Below are positions 51,850 through 61,332 of a DNA stretch of 64,000 nt, piece by piece. The stretch spans positions 62,001 to 126,000 of the forward strand of contig CAVPQM010000002.1 of assembly GCA_963707555.1 (NCBI GenBank), given 5' to 3'. The position numbers were made by a program, and so were the translations under genes. The notes under the pieces were generated by a model. It saw only the letters and a list, made by a program, of their open reading frames with translations, searched no databases and was not told the origin of the DNA. How positions within the stretch are numbered: the first letter of the stretch is position 1; the number at the start of each line of letters is the position of its first letter. The stretch comes from JAFAFN01 sp963707555. Its GTDB lineage: Bacteria; Actinomycetota; Acidimicrobiia; Acidimicrobiales; Microtrichaceae.

Positions 51850-54062
51850 CGACCACCACCGCCCGATTGCGAGGTCGTCCGGTTCCGTCCTGTCGAGGTC
51901 GCGCCGTCGTCCTCGTCGTCCTCGTCCTTCCCGGTCGTCCCGGTCGTCCCGGCCTTGCCGTCAGCGGCGCCAGTCGGCGCCGCTGCGGGCGTCGATCGGA
52001 CCCGCCCGCTGCTGCCGGCCAGGCTCGCCGCATCGGTCTCCGCCGGGTGCAACGGCGCGATGCCGAGCTCGCGGATCGACAGGCGAGCCAGATCGGAGAA
52101 GACCGGACCGGCAGCGGTCGACCCCGTCAGCCCCGAGGTGATGTCCTCGAGGATCACGGTGATCGAGACCTGGGGACGTTCGGCCGGCAGGTAGCCGGTG
52201 AAGGCAGCGACGTGGTGGAAGCGGCCGTCGGCCCAGGCATGCACGTCCTCGTCGTCGACCAGCGTCTCGCTGACCATGCGCGAGGTGCCGGTCTTGGCCG
52301 CGACGGAGTAGCCCGGCAGGTTCCACTGCTCGCCGGTACCGACCTTGACGACCTCCTGGAGCATCGACGAGACCTGGTCGGCCGTCGCCTCGGAGATGAC
52401 CCGCCACGGCGAGGCCGCCGGGAGACGGGTGCGTTCGCCCCGGGCGTCGATCGTCGAGTCGACGAGCCGTGGTGCCACGTAGTTGCCGCCGTTCGCGATG
52501 ACGTTGTACGCCGCCCACAGCTGCAACGCCGTGGCGGACTGGTGCGTGCCGATGCCCGAGGCGGCGAGGTCGGGCGCCGTCCACTGGTCGGCAGCGGGCA
52601 GGATCCCGGCGCTCTCGGCCGGATGCCCGATGTCCGTGCGACGCCCGAAGCCGAAGCCGACGACCGCGTCGTGCAGGGCGTCCCTGCCGAGTCCCTGGGC
52701 GATCTTGATGATGCCGACGTTGGAGCTGTCCGCCACGATGTCGGTCACGGTCATGGTCCGGGTGCCGACCTCTTCGTCGTGGTCCGAGAAACGTCGGTCC
52801 TCGACCTGGATCGTCGAGGGGGACCTGGAAGCTGGTCCCGGCGTCGACCTGGCCGGCCTCGACCGCCGCAGCGACGGTCACCAACTTGAAGACCGAACCG
52901 GCCTGGTAGGAGTTCGAGAAGGCGATCGGGGCGTCCGAGAGCACCATCTCCCCCGTCGTGGTGTCGCGCTGCACCGACCCACGGCCAGGATCTCGCCGGT
53001 GCCGGGACGACCCACGATGGCGATCCCCCGTACGGCGCCGGCCTCGGCGGCCCACGTCGCCAGGATCGACTCGACCTCGTGCTGGAGCGTGCGATCGAGG
53101 GTGAGCTCGATGTCGGATCCGGCGACGGGCTCGTCGACGATGCGCTCGGCCCCGGCGATCGTCTCGCCCTCGGTGCCCAGCTCCACGACCTTCTCGCCGT
53201 TGCGGCCCGTGAGCTGCTCGTCGTACGCCTTCTCGATGCCGGCCAGCTCGCCGGGGCCGTCGGGCCCGAGCGTGCCGATGAGTCGGAGCGCCGAGTCGCC
53301 GGCGGGGTGCACACGTTCGGTCGAGTCCTCGAGGATCACTGCGTCGAGGATGCCCGATGCTTCGATCTCGCGGACCACGCGGCGTGCGGTGTCCTCGTCG
53401 ACGGCCTCGACGATGCGGATCCAGGGGTCGGTGGGTTCGGCGGCGAGCAGGCGCTCGGCCACCGCGGAGGCGTCCAGACCGAGCAGGCCGGCGAGCTGGG
53501 TGGCGAACTGCTGCACGTCGGCGGGAGTGTCGATGCCCTCGGCCTGCAACTCGACCATCGACACCGCGACCCGCTTGCGTGCGACCGAGATCGCCAGCTC
53601 CACGCCGTTGCGGTCGACGATCGATCCCCTCGCAGCGACCAGCTCCACCTCTCGGAACCGCTGGTTCTCGCCGCGGGCGACCAGCTCCGATCCGTTGCGG
53701 ACCTGCACACCGACGAGCTTCCACATCGGGGCGATGGCCAGGATCGACACGATCGCACCCACGACCATCAACCGCTGACGCATGGCCCGGGGATCGCCGT
53801 CCGCGGTCGCCGAGCGGGTGTGGACGCGGCGCGGCGCGGGCCGTGCAGCCGTCGGACGCCGAGCCGGCCCGGTGCTGCGCGGTCCGGTGCTGCGGGGTCC
53901 GGTGCTGCGGGGGGTTCCACCGCGAGCGGGTGCAGGCCGGCGAGTCGACGAAGGCTTCGATGACGACGGCCGGGACGACGGCTTCGATGAGGACGGCCGG
54001 GACGAGGATGCAGAGGTGCGACGACGAGGACCGCCGCCGCCCGGGGGGCGACGCTCGGTCAA
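51846..54062 (-). CDS. ftsI: Septal transpeptidase FtsI (PBP3)
   Basis: Class B penicillin-binding protein that cross-links septal peptidoglycan. A basic, repeat-rich cytoplasmic tail of about 95 residues precedes the membrane helix RLMVVGAIVSILAIAPMWKL. The pedestal has VAARGSIVDRNGVELA. The catalytic motifs are SVFK in YQAGSVFKLVTVA, SSN in IVADSSNVGIIKIAQ, and KTG in VAAKTGTSRMV. Frame changes near 52985, 52825 and 52760. About 738 residues. The C terminus has an acidic Thr/Gly-rich tail. The start is TTG at 54062 overlapping the ftsL stop (TTGA). Confidence 0.95.
53871..54006. repeat. Tandem repeats in the ftsI N-terminal tail
   Basis: Three 15-bp units (53871-53885, 53886-53900, 53901-53915) encode RSTGP repeats. 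Two 27-bp units (53953-53979, 53980-54006; 25 of 27 bases equal) encode Ser/Pro/Lys/Arg repeats (RPSSSKPSS). All lie in the cytoplasmic tail of FtsI. Confidence 0.8.
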
Positions 54063-54868
54063 CGCGTGGCCTCCGACGCACCGGCGCCGCCGGTGCCGCT
54101 CTCGGAACCTGCAGTGCCGCCGGTGCCAGGGTCCACGTCCATCGCCACGGCGTCGTCCGCGGTCGTCGCGTCATCGGCAGCGATCGAGGAGTCGTCGGGA
54201 GTGACGGCCTGCTCCGGCGGGACGTCGGGCGCCGCGCCGTCCGGCTCGGCCGGTGCACCGGCGGTCACCAGCGGCACGGGGGTTCCGGGCTCGACCATCT
54301 GCAGCGCCCGCGCCTCGTCCATGATGCGAGCGGGTGATTCGGCGACGGCGACCCGGGAGCGCAGTGCCCTGTTGAGCTCGACCGCAGCGACCGTCTCGGA
54401 CTCGAGGCGATCGATCTCGTGCTGGCCTTCGATGCGCTGGGCCTGGATCGCCACCGACCCTGCGAGCACACCGAAGAAGAGTGCGACGCCCATCAGCATG
54501 GTGGCGCGCAGCGAGAGCCGGCGCCGTGACAGCACTCGCAGCCGTGGTCCGGTCCCCTCCTGGGGGGAGGGCCGGACCACGGCGCGAGATCGGTTGGCAC
54601 CGCTGCGGGACACAGTGGTGCGTGCGTTCGAGGAGCCGCTGCGCGAGGTCGCGGTGCCGCGGGAGGTCGCGGTGCCCCGGGAAGTCGCTCGCTGGGCGGC
54701 TCCACGCGGGGCCGACGACCTGGTGCCGGTCGACGACCTGGTGCCGGTCGACGTCCTGGTGCCGGTCGACGTCCTGGCGCGCTGGGGTCCGCTGCCCTTC
54801 CGGACACACGGCGGCGCGGCAGGGGCTGCGGCGCCTCCACGCGTCGGTCGGGTGCGGACCACGGTCAC
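54059..54868 (-). CDS. ftsL: FtsL-like division protein
   Basis: Bitopic divisome scaffold. It is identified by position between rsmH and ftsI and by layout: a basic Ser/Thr/Arg-rich cytoplasmic part (about 1-150) with tandem TGTRSS repeats, one membrane helix (ATMLMGVALFFGVLAGSVAI), then a leucine-zipper-like coil (EIDRLESETVAAVELNRALR) with a FtsL-type end ARIMDEARALQMVEPG. An acidic tail of about 80 residues follows. About 270 residues, long for FtsL. GTG at 54868 overlaps the rsmH stop (GTGA). Confidence 0.8.
   Translation of the reverse strand: MTVVRTRPTRGGAAAPAAPPCVRKGSGPQRARTSTGTRTSTGTRSSTGTRSSAPRGAAQRATSRGTATSRGTATSRSGSSNARTTVSRSGANRSRAVVRPSPQEGTGPRLRVLSRRRLSLRATMLMGVALFFGVLAGSVAIQAQRIEGQHEIDRLESETVAAVELNRALRSRVAVAESPARIMDEARALQMVEPGTPVPLVTAGAPAEPDGAAPDVPPEQAVTPDDSSIAADDATTADDAVAMDVDPGTGGTAGSESGTGGAGASEATR
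54720..54791. repeat. Four tandem 18-bp units in ftsL
   Basis: CTGGTGCCGGTCGACGAC at 54720-54737 is repeated at 54738-54755, and with one change at 54756-54773 and 54774-54791. It encodes six-residue repeats in the cytoplasmic tail of FtsL. Confidence 0.85.
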
Positions 54869-55837
54869 GATGCCTGCTCGGCCAGTCGCTCGACGGCACG
54901 GACGCGCACGCTCTCGGCGCGTCGGTTGCGCTCGACCTCGTCGGCGGGCGCCGTCCACGCGCCACGCTTGAGCAGCCGGACGGTCGGCTCCGCGCCACAC
55001 GCGCACGGCAGTCCGGGCGGGCAGACACACCCACCGGTCTCCGCCTCCCGCATGGTCGACTTCACCATCTTGTCCTCGAGCGAGTGGTACGACATCACCG
55101 CGAGCCGGCCGCCGGGGGCGAGCACGCTGAGGGCGCCGTCGAGCGCCTCGGCGAGCTGCTCGAGCTCGCGGTTGACCTCGATCCGCAGCGCCTGGAACGT
55201 GCGCTTCGCCGGATGGCCGCCCTTCCGACGTGCGGGCGCCGGGATCGAGTCGCGGACGATCTCGGCGAGGTGCTCGGTGTCCCGCACCGGACGCGCCCCG
55301 ATGATCGAGCGGGCGATCCGGGTGGCGTAGCGCTCCTCGCCGTACCCGCGGATGACCCGCACGAGCTCGGGGTACGAGTACTCGTTCACGACGTCGACCG
55401 CGCTGGTCGACTGTCGACGGTCCATCCGCATGTCGAGCGGAGCGGCGACAGCGGTAGGAGAAGCCGCGCTCGGCGACGTCCAACTGCGGCGATGAGACAC
55501 CCAGATCCATCAGCACGGCACTCGCTCCTTGTTCGGTTCGTTCCCTGACGAGGCGTTCGATCTGGTCGAAGCCGGTTTCGTACGATCTCCACCCGGTCGC
55601 CCAGGTGGGCGAGGTTCGAGATGCCGCCTCGATGGCGACGTCGTCGCGGTCCAGCCCGAGCAGGCGGAGACCGGGGTTGGCTTCGAGCACGGCGCGGGCG
55701 TGACCACCGCCGCCGAGGGTGGCGTCGACGTAGAGGCCGGGCGGCACGTCGCGGAAGAGGTCGACGATGAGGTCGAGCAGCACGGGCACGTGCACGAAGG
55801 GACGTGCGTCGTCATCGCTCACGGTGCTCCCGCCCAT
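54865..55837 (-). CDS. rsmH: 16S rRNA C1402 N4-methyltransferase RsmH
   Basis: Methylates N4 of C1402 in 16S rRNA. The N terminus is FVHVPVLLDLIVDLFRDVPP, followed by the SAM site YVDATLGGGGHARAVLE and LLGLDRDDVAIEAAS. After breaks near 55620, 55570, 55520 and 55450 come DLGVSSPQLDVAERGFSYR, DMRMDRRQSTSAVDVVNEYS, GGHPAKRTFQALRIEVNREL and LAVMSYHSLEDKMVKSTM. About 320 residues. ATG at 55837 or GTG at 55822 (VSDDDARPFVHV) could start it. Confidence 0.93.
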
Positions 55838-55882
55838 CGGGTCGACGCAGGCGACGGGACGGCCGCACGGCGGAGGCCGCCA

Positions 55883-56318
55883 TCACAGGAAGTCCAGCGT
55901 CGAGAACTTGTCGGCCAGGGTGACACCGGCGGCGTCGGGTCCGAGGACCCGGGCCTCCATCTCCTCCCACACGTGGCACGCGTAGATCGCCGCGTGTGAA
56001 CCGGAGCCGACGATGGTCACGGCACGGTCGATGCCCACGAGGGCGGCGCAACTTCGCGCCGATGGGGATCCGGTGCTGGGAGTCCTGACGGAAGGGGCTC
56101 GCGTACGAGCGCAGGATCTGCAGCTCCTCACGGGAGAACGTCCCGCTCAGCTCCAGGCGGCGCTGGTACTTCTCCCAGCCGTCGGCGGTGAAGAGCGCGG
56201 CGGAGGTACCGAGGTAGGTGACGAACCCGCCGGTCGCGAAGGCGTCCCGGTACACGGAAGGGAGGACCAGTCGGCCCTTGTCATCGATCGTGTGTTCGAA
56301 CTGATCGAAGAACTCCAC
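55883..56318 (-). CDS. mraZ: MraZ, regulator of the division cluster
   Basis: DNA-binding protein of the AbrB-like swapped-hairpin type that controls its own cluster. Two repeats carry the DxxGR motif: FEHTIDDKGRLVLPSVYRDA, and in the second half DSQHRIPIGAKLR. One frame break near 56050 joins KLR to ALVGIDRAVTIVGSGSHAAI. The end is ADKFSTLDFL with TGA at 55883. About 145 residues. The GTG at 56318 puts VEFFDQFEHTIDDKGR at the start, as usual in the family; 56342 (MAADEAVAVEFF) is also open. Confidence 0.88.
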
Positions 56319-56413
56319 TGCCACCGCTTCGTCTGCCGCCACCGGGCTGGGATCGGTCGGAGGCGGTGGGCGCCAGAGCGTCCCTCTGCACCGCCATGAT
56401 CTTCCGGATCACT

Positions 56414-56448
56414 CCACTTCGCGCCACGGTATCCTCAGCTTCCCCCAC
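56414..56448 (-). promoter_or_regulatory. Possible MraZ boxes upstream of mraZ
   Basis: On the minus strand GTGG occurs at 56448-56445, 56427-56424 and 56417-56414, the last two 10 bases apart and the first 21 bases away, close to helical phase. MraZ is known to bind short TGGG-type direct repeats with 10-base spacing upstream of its own gene. Tentative. Confidence 0.3.
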
Positions 56449-56459
56449 CGAACAACGAA

Positions 56460-57488
56460 CTCCGCCCACATCTCGCCACGCGAGGTGTTCAGCGGCGCGC
56501 CGAAACGCGCGATCAGGCGAGGTGCAGCAGCAGCGGGGCGCCGCCGGGCGCGCCGGGTTGAGGATCCGGCCGCTCCGGCCGGGATCAGGCGGTTCAGCCG
56601 GGCAGGTGGAGGTGACGCCTCGACGACGCTTGACCGTCCGACGGCGTGAACCGAGCCACTGTGGTTCGTCGACGGGGTCGTCCGTCGAGCGTGCGGACCT
56701 GGTGCGAGCCCTGCCTCGAGCGATCGGCCGATGCCGGGGACAATGACCGGAGGATCGGTCTGGTTCGACCGCAGGCGGACGATGCACTGGAACCTCGCCC
56801 AGCGGCGGAGACGTGGACACCCTGACGAGCCGGTGACCGTCGAGCAGCACCTCGCCTGGACTGACCGAGGCGAAGACGCGACTCTACCCGAGGTCGGATC
56901 GCTCGACGGCGAGCGGCGCACGCTGGTCGGCCGGTCAGCTGGGGTATGAGGGACGGATTGCTGCTGATCGGTACCCCGCCGAGCGACCACGTGGATCGGT
57001 CGATGTTGTTGCACGACCACCTCGTTATGGTGGCAGGCATGTTGACCCGCAGACCGCGAACTGCACACCGTGCGCCGTGAAGCGTCGCGCCAGGCCAGGC
57101 TGGTCTGCTCGACGCCCTCGAGGTCGAGCGACTCCCGCAGGCTGGGCGTGGCGATGATGAGGCTGGCGTCGAACTTCGTTCGATCTGCACGGTACTGGAA
57201 TCCGGCTGTTCGACCAGGTTGTGGAAGTGCCTGGGCGTGCGGCACGTCGCTCAGCGCCGAGGTCGAGATGGCAATGAGACTGTCATCACCGGGCACGAGG
57301 ATGCGCCAACGCCCGACGGACCGAGCTGGCCAGCTACCAGGTCGACGGGTCCGGCGGACCGCGACCTGAGCGATGGATGATGCAGGGTAATGAGCCAAGG
57401 GCGACGAAGCTGATGGTCGCTGGTCACCGACAGGACCTGCTGATGAACGCGCGGTCACCCGGCCCGCGCCGATGGTCCCGGCCGGCCT
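56460..57488. other. About 1 kb without a confident gene
   Basis: Between the mraZ promoter region and a small plus-strand gene. A long minus-strand frame crosses it but has no recognisable domain. One part (about 57100-57310, minus: SLIAISTSALSDVPHAQALP, then RTAGFQYRADRTKFDASLII) reads like real protein, and a plus-strand frame at 56743-56949 (68 residues) is also open. RNase P RNA and tmRNA core motifs were looked for and not seen. It could be gene remnants. Confidence 0.35.
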
Positions 57489-57494
57489 GTATCC
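57489..57494 (+). promoter_or_regulatory. Possible -10 box of the small hypothetical gene
   Basis: TATCCT lies nine bases before the ATG at 57504. Confidence 0.35.
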
Positions 57495-57503
57495 TGGGGC
57501 GGC

Positions 57504-57873
57504 ATGATCCGGCCAGACGCGACGAGACGGTGCGCCGCGCGCGGAGGAGGCCGGCATCAGCGAGGCCGAGATCGGCCGCGCGCGGACCGAGACCGTGGAG
57601 TTCACCTTCGGGTGGTCGGCGCTCGACCAGGACCAGGTGATCTCGCCCGCTGCGACGGCACCGCCGCGCCGCCGGCGGCTGAGGGCGCTCCAGGCGCTCG
57701 CGTTCCGGCGAGCAGCGGTGGCGTAGCGTCGACGAGCCGACCCGCGGCAGCCGGCGCAACTATCCCGATCGACTCGCTCAGTTCATCGAGGCCTGCTGAG
57801 GACTGCCGGCGATGGGCTGATCGACATCACCCGGGGCCCCGAGCACATCGCGACCTGGCGCTACGACTGCTGA
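57504..57873 (+). CDS. Small hypothetical protein, frame breaks
   Basis: Not recognised. Reading across frames gives EEAGISEAEIGRARTETVEF, TFGWSALDQDQVIS, WRSVDEPTRGSRRNYPDRLA, and a C-terminal LRTAGDGLIDITRGPEHIAT ending WRYDC at 57871-57873. About 120 residues. The balanced charge and periodicity argue that it is real coding sequence. At least three indels (near 57540, 57650 and 57720). Convergent with the unresolved minus-strand stretch. Confidence 0.4.
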
Positions 57874-59061
57874 GCCAGTGCAGTTCCGCGCCGAGTCGTC
57901 GCTCGACGCGACGGGCGTGCGCGGGTCAAGGCGCCGAGCAGCACCTCGTCGACCGTGCAGCGAGCGAGCACGTCGGCAGCGGGCGCGCCTGAAGCCCGGA
58001 CCGTCGGGCACGACGAGTCGACCGTCGCCGTCGACGACCATGGTCTGGCGACGTCGATGTGAACGGCTCACCGCTCGGCCAGAAGATCGGGGCTCGGGCA
58101 GCGAACATCCGCAGGCTGCGACCGTAGCGCCGCCCGCCCGGCCGATGCCGAGCTTGAGCATCCCGCCCACCAGGGCATGTGCCAGGGCGAGCGACGGCGG
58201 TCGCCGCGGCGCGGACCCCGCCCAGTCGCGCTCCCCACGACATCCACTCCTCGGCCTGCGCCAGGCCAGCGTCGCGCACGGCGTCGGGGGACGTCAGCGA
58301 CTGCTCGAAGCGCGACCGGTCCGCAGCGCTCGGCCACCGCCGCCAGCTCGTCCGACGTCGCGCCCGGCGACGGGCCTGCTCCTCGACATAGACGAGGCCG
58401 AGCGTGTCGATGTCGCCGAGCCGTCGACGCCGCCGTGGCTGCCCGTCGCGTCCGCGGCGACCTGCTCCGCCCACGCGGGTGTGATCACCGCCGGACTGGT
58501 CGATGTCGCACCCCGGAGCGATCTTCAGCCTCCACCATCGCGGCCCGTGCGCCACGCGTCGAGCTGCCGGCGAGCGTGTCGGGACCGAGGTCGGCCGAGA
58601 TGACACAGCGGTCGAGCGGGACGTCGCTGCCCGCCGAAGCCTCGGGCCAGCAATGACCTGCCGTCCGAGCGCAGCGAGGCGTCCATGCGGGCATCGGCGA
58701 GAGCGTGGACGCAGCGACGGTAGCCGACCCCACCGGGCGTCGCCGCCAGTGTCGCCGGGGCCAGGTCGTCGCGGAGCCGATGCGACGAAACGTTGGTCGT
58801 CTCGGTCGAAACCGGTCATCGATGGTCGGGACTCCCCCACCCGTACGCCGTCGGACCGGTGCGACCGACCAGCACCACGTCCCGCACCCTCGGTGCCCGT
58901 GTGCATCTCGGTGCTCCAGGACCAGGTCGGACCTCGACGCGGACGAGGCGAGCGAACGGGCACGGCGTCGTTGGCTGTGTTCGACGAGGCCACCGAGGTT
59001 GATGCACCGATGAAGTCCACCAGCCGACGGCTCGACGAGGCCAGGGACGTGCCGACCGTTG
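57874..59061 (-). pseudogene. Unresolved minus-strand coding stretch
   Basis: Codon bias and protein-like pieces point to minus-strand coding: DVPLDRCVISADLGPDTLAG, DIDTLGLVYVEEQARRRARR, AGLAQAEEWMSWGARLGGVR, LVGGMLKLGIGRAGG, RSLRMFAARAPIFWPSGEPF and TMVVDGDGRLVVPDGPG. No single frame carries more than about 80 residues and I cannot name a family. Given the error rate around it, this is more likely one or two broken-by-sequencing genes than true decay. Confidence 0.3.
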
Positions 59062-59288
59062 TCAACGGCGCATCAGCCAGGCCACTTCCGACACGCGCAG
59101 GTACGTGACGACGTCTCTTCGGGCGTGGGGTCGCGCCGTCGCCGCCGTACGCGGTCACCATGCGGAAGCGCAGGTAGTCCGCATCCGGGAGGGGCAGGTA
59201 CGGCGACGGTGCCACCAGCCCGTCGGGGCCAGGCGAAGAGACCCGGACCGCGGTGGCCCAGAGCCGGACGGACGGCGACGGCCAGCAC
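59062..59288 (-). CDS. Small conserved-looking hypothetical
   Basis: About 75 residues after joining frames: VLAVAVRPALWATAVR, then APDGLVAPSPYLPLPDADYL with RFRMVTAYGGDGA, and the end DVVTYLRVSEVAWLMRR at 59062. From memory, small actinobacterial proteins share a LPLPD-YxRFR-TAYGG pattern; I cannot name a function. It lies 27 bases after the ROK kinase stop on the same strand and is probably co-transcribed. Frame changes near 59240 and 59120. Confidence 0.5.
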
Positions 59289-59315
59289 GGCGCGCAGCGG
59301 CAGACGGACGGGCCT

Positions 59316-60240
59316 CTACGTCGGTGAGGGGATCGGCGGCCCGGCAACGGCCACGTACGTCGAGCGACCGGCCAGCCGACTGCGGCGGCGCCCACCAGCG
59401 GCCCGTCCGCGCCGCGGCCGAGGGCACGATCCGGGCGCCACGGCGAAGTCGAGTCGAGCGACGCGGTCGATCTCGGCCTGCGCGGCGGCGAAGAAGACGT
59501 CGCCGAAGCCGAGGGCGACCGAGCCGGCGACGACCGCCAGGCGCAGGTCGAGCAGGTTGGCGACCGAGCCACCGCCCGGCCGACCAGCCGGCCGGTGCGG
59601 ACCGACCTCGGGTGCCGCCTCGGCGGGCGCGCCGGTGATGGCGCGGATGGCCGTGCCCGACGCCTCGGCCTCGAGGCAGCCCCGGGCGCCGCACGGCACA
59701 CGCCGGCCGTCGGGCTCCACGATGACGTGGCCGATGTGGCCGGCGTTGCCGTCGGCGCCGTCGAGCAGGCGGCCGTCGAGCACGATGCCGCCGCCGACGC
59801 CGGTCGAGACGACCATGGCGAGGAAGTTGCGCTCCGCCCGCGGCCGCCCCGAGCCAGCCCTCGCCGAGGGCCAGCGCCTTGGCGTCGTTGTCGACGAACG
59901 TCGGCAGCCCGGTCGCGCTCGGCCAGCCGGGCCCGCAGCGGGAAGGCCCGCCAGGCCGGGATGTTGAGCGGCGAGACGGTCACGCCGCCCGCCGTCATCG
60001 GGCCGCCGCAGCCGACGCCGCACACGACCGGCGCCGGGCCGCCGGCGTCGGCGACACGGCGTCGACCAGCCCGGCCAGCCGCTCGAACAGGCGCTCGGCG
60101 CCTCGCTCCCCGCGCCGTCGGCTGCGCCGGCGCGAGCGACGCACCGACGCCCGCCTCGTCGACGAGCCGGCGGCCATCTTGGTGCCGCCGATGTCGACGC
60201 GCGAGCAGCCGATCCACGGGCGCCAGTGCGCACGCAGCAC
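59316..60240 (-). CDS. ROK-family sugar kinase, frame breaks
   Basis: Phosphorylates a hexose, probably glucose. The N-terminal phosphate loop is VDIGGTKMAAG; then VSPLNIPAWRAFPLRARL, a DNDA-type metal and sugar site in another frame, STGVGGGIVLDGRLLDGADG, NAGHIGHVIVEPDG, and the ROK zinc motif PCGARGCLEAEASG. GSVALGFGDVFFAAAQAEID is in the last third. Frame changes near 60200, 60060, 59910, 59860, 59600 and 59420. About 305 residues. The start (GTG at 60240) is approximate. Divergent from moxR. Confidence 0.85.
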
Positions 60241-60300
60241 AGTACCGAGCGGGCGAGTGCCCGAGGTCGGTCTCGCGGCGTGTGACAGGTTTCAGCCGCC

Positions 60301-60306
60301 TACGCT
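60301..60306 (+). promoter_or_regulatory. -10 box of moxR
   Basis: TACGCT lies 40 bases before the ATG at 60347. With GAGG close to the start codon this gives a conventional leader of about 34 bases. Confidence 0.45.
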
Positions 60307-60346
60307 GAGCGCTCCGCACGACCATGCCCGGCAGGATCGAGGCGAG

Positions 60347-61320
60347 ATGAGCCCAGGAGACGACGCTGGTCGCGGCCCCTCAGGAGACCCGGACGTTCGC
60401 CGAGCTCTTCGACACGATCGCTCGCAACGTCGCGCAGGTCATCCAGGGCAAGGACGAGGTCATCGAGCTGGTCGCTGCTGTGCCTGGTGGCCGAGGGCCA
60501 CCTGCTGATCGAGGACGTGCCCGGCGTGGGCAAGACCAGCCTGGCCAAGGCGCTGGCCGCGTCGATCGACGGCGCGTTCGGCCGCATCCAGTTCACCCCC
60601 GACCTGCTGCCGTCCGACGTCGTCGGCGTCACCGTGTGGAACCGGCGGTACGAGCCGAGTTCGAGTTCCGGCCCGGCCCGGTCTTCGCCAACATCGTGCT
60701 CGCCGACGAGATCAACCGGGCCTCGCCCGAAGACCCAGTCGGCGCTGCTCGAGGCCATGGCCGAGCGCCAGGTCACGGTCGACGGCGACCACCTACCGGC
60801 TCGGCGCCGCCGTTCATGGTGATCGCCACCCAGAACCCGATCGAGCACGAGGGCACCTACCCGCTGCCCGAGAGCCAGCTCGACCGCTTCCTCATGCGCG
60901 CGTGTCGATCGGCTACCCGAACCGCGACGCCGAGCTCGCCATCCTGCTCGAACCACGGCGACGACGACGCGCTCGACGACATCCGTCCGGTCGTCACGGC
61001 GGCCGACGTCCACGCCATGGCCACCGCGGCCAAGGGCGTGCACGTCGCCCCGGCCCTCGCCGGCTACCTGGTCGACCTGGCCGACGCCACCCGCCGCCAC
61101 CCGGCCATCGCCCTCGGCATGTCGCCCCGGGCCACGCTCGGCCTGCAGCGGGTCGCCCGGGCCCGGGCCGCCGCGGCCGGCCGCGGCTACGTCATCCCCG
61201 ACGACATCAAGGCGCTGGCCGAGCCCGTCCTCGGCCACCGCCTCCTCGTCACGCCCGATTCGCGCCTGACCGGCCAGCGTGGACGAGGCCATCGCGAGCT
61301 CCTGGCGAGCACTCCCGTCC
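60347..61320 (+). CDS. MoxR-type AAA+ ATPase, frame breaks
   Basis: Chaperone-like ATPase. Motifs are FAELFDTIARNVAQVIQGKD, the Walker A loop IEDVPGVGKTSLAKALA, FTPDLLPSDVVGVTVWN, the Walker B strand NIVLADEINRASP, KTQSALLEAMAERQVTVDG, PFMVIATQNPIEHEGTYPLP and ESQLDRFLMR with the Arg finger, then SPRATLGLQRVARARAAAAG and YVIPDDIKALAEPVLGHRLL. Frame changes near 60365, 60475, 60650, 60735, 60800, 60900, 60950 and 61285. About 320 residues. The end is approximate. First gene of a moxR-DUF58-transglutaminase operon. Confidence 0.9.
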
Positions 61321-61332
61321 CGGGCGGACATG

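Noticed and set aside
56409..57605. Minus-strand open frame of about 400 codons upstream of mraZ
   Set aside because: No domain, Ser/Arg/Pro-rich composition typical of chance frames, and it overlaps the plus-strand gene at 57504 and the mraZ regulatory region.
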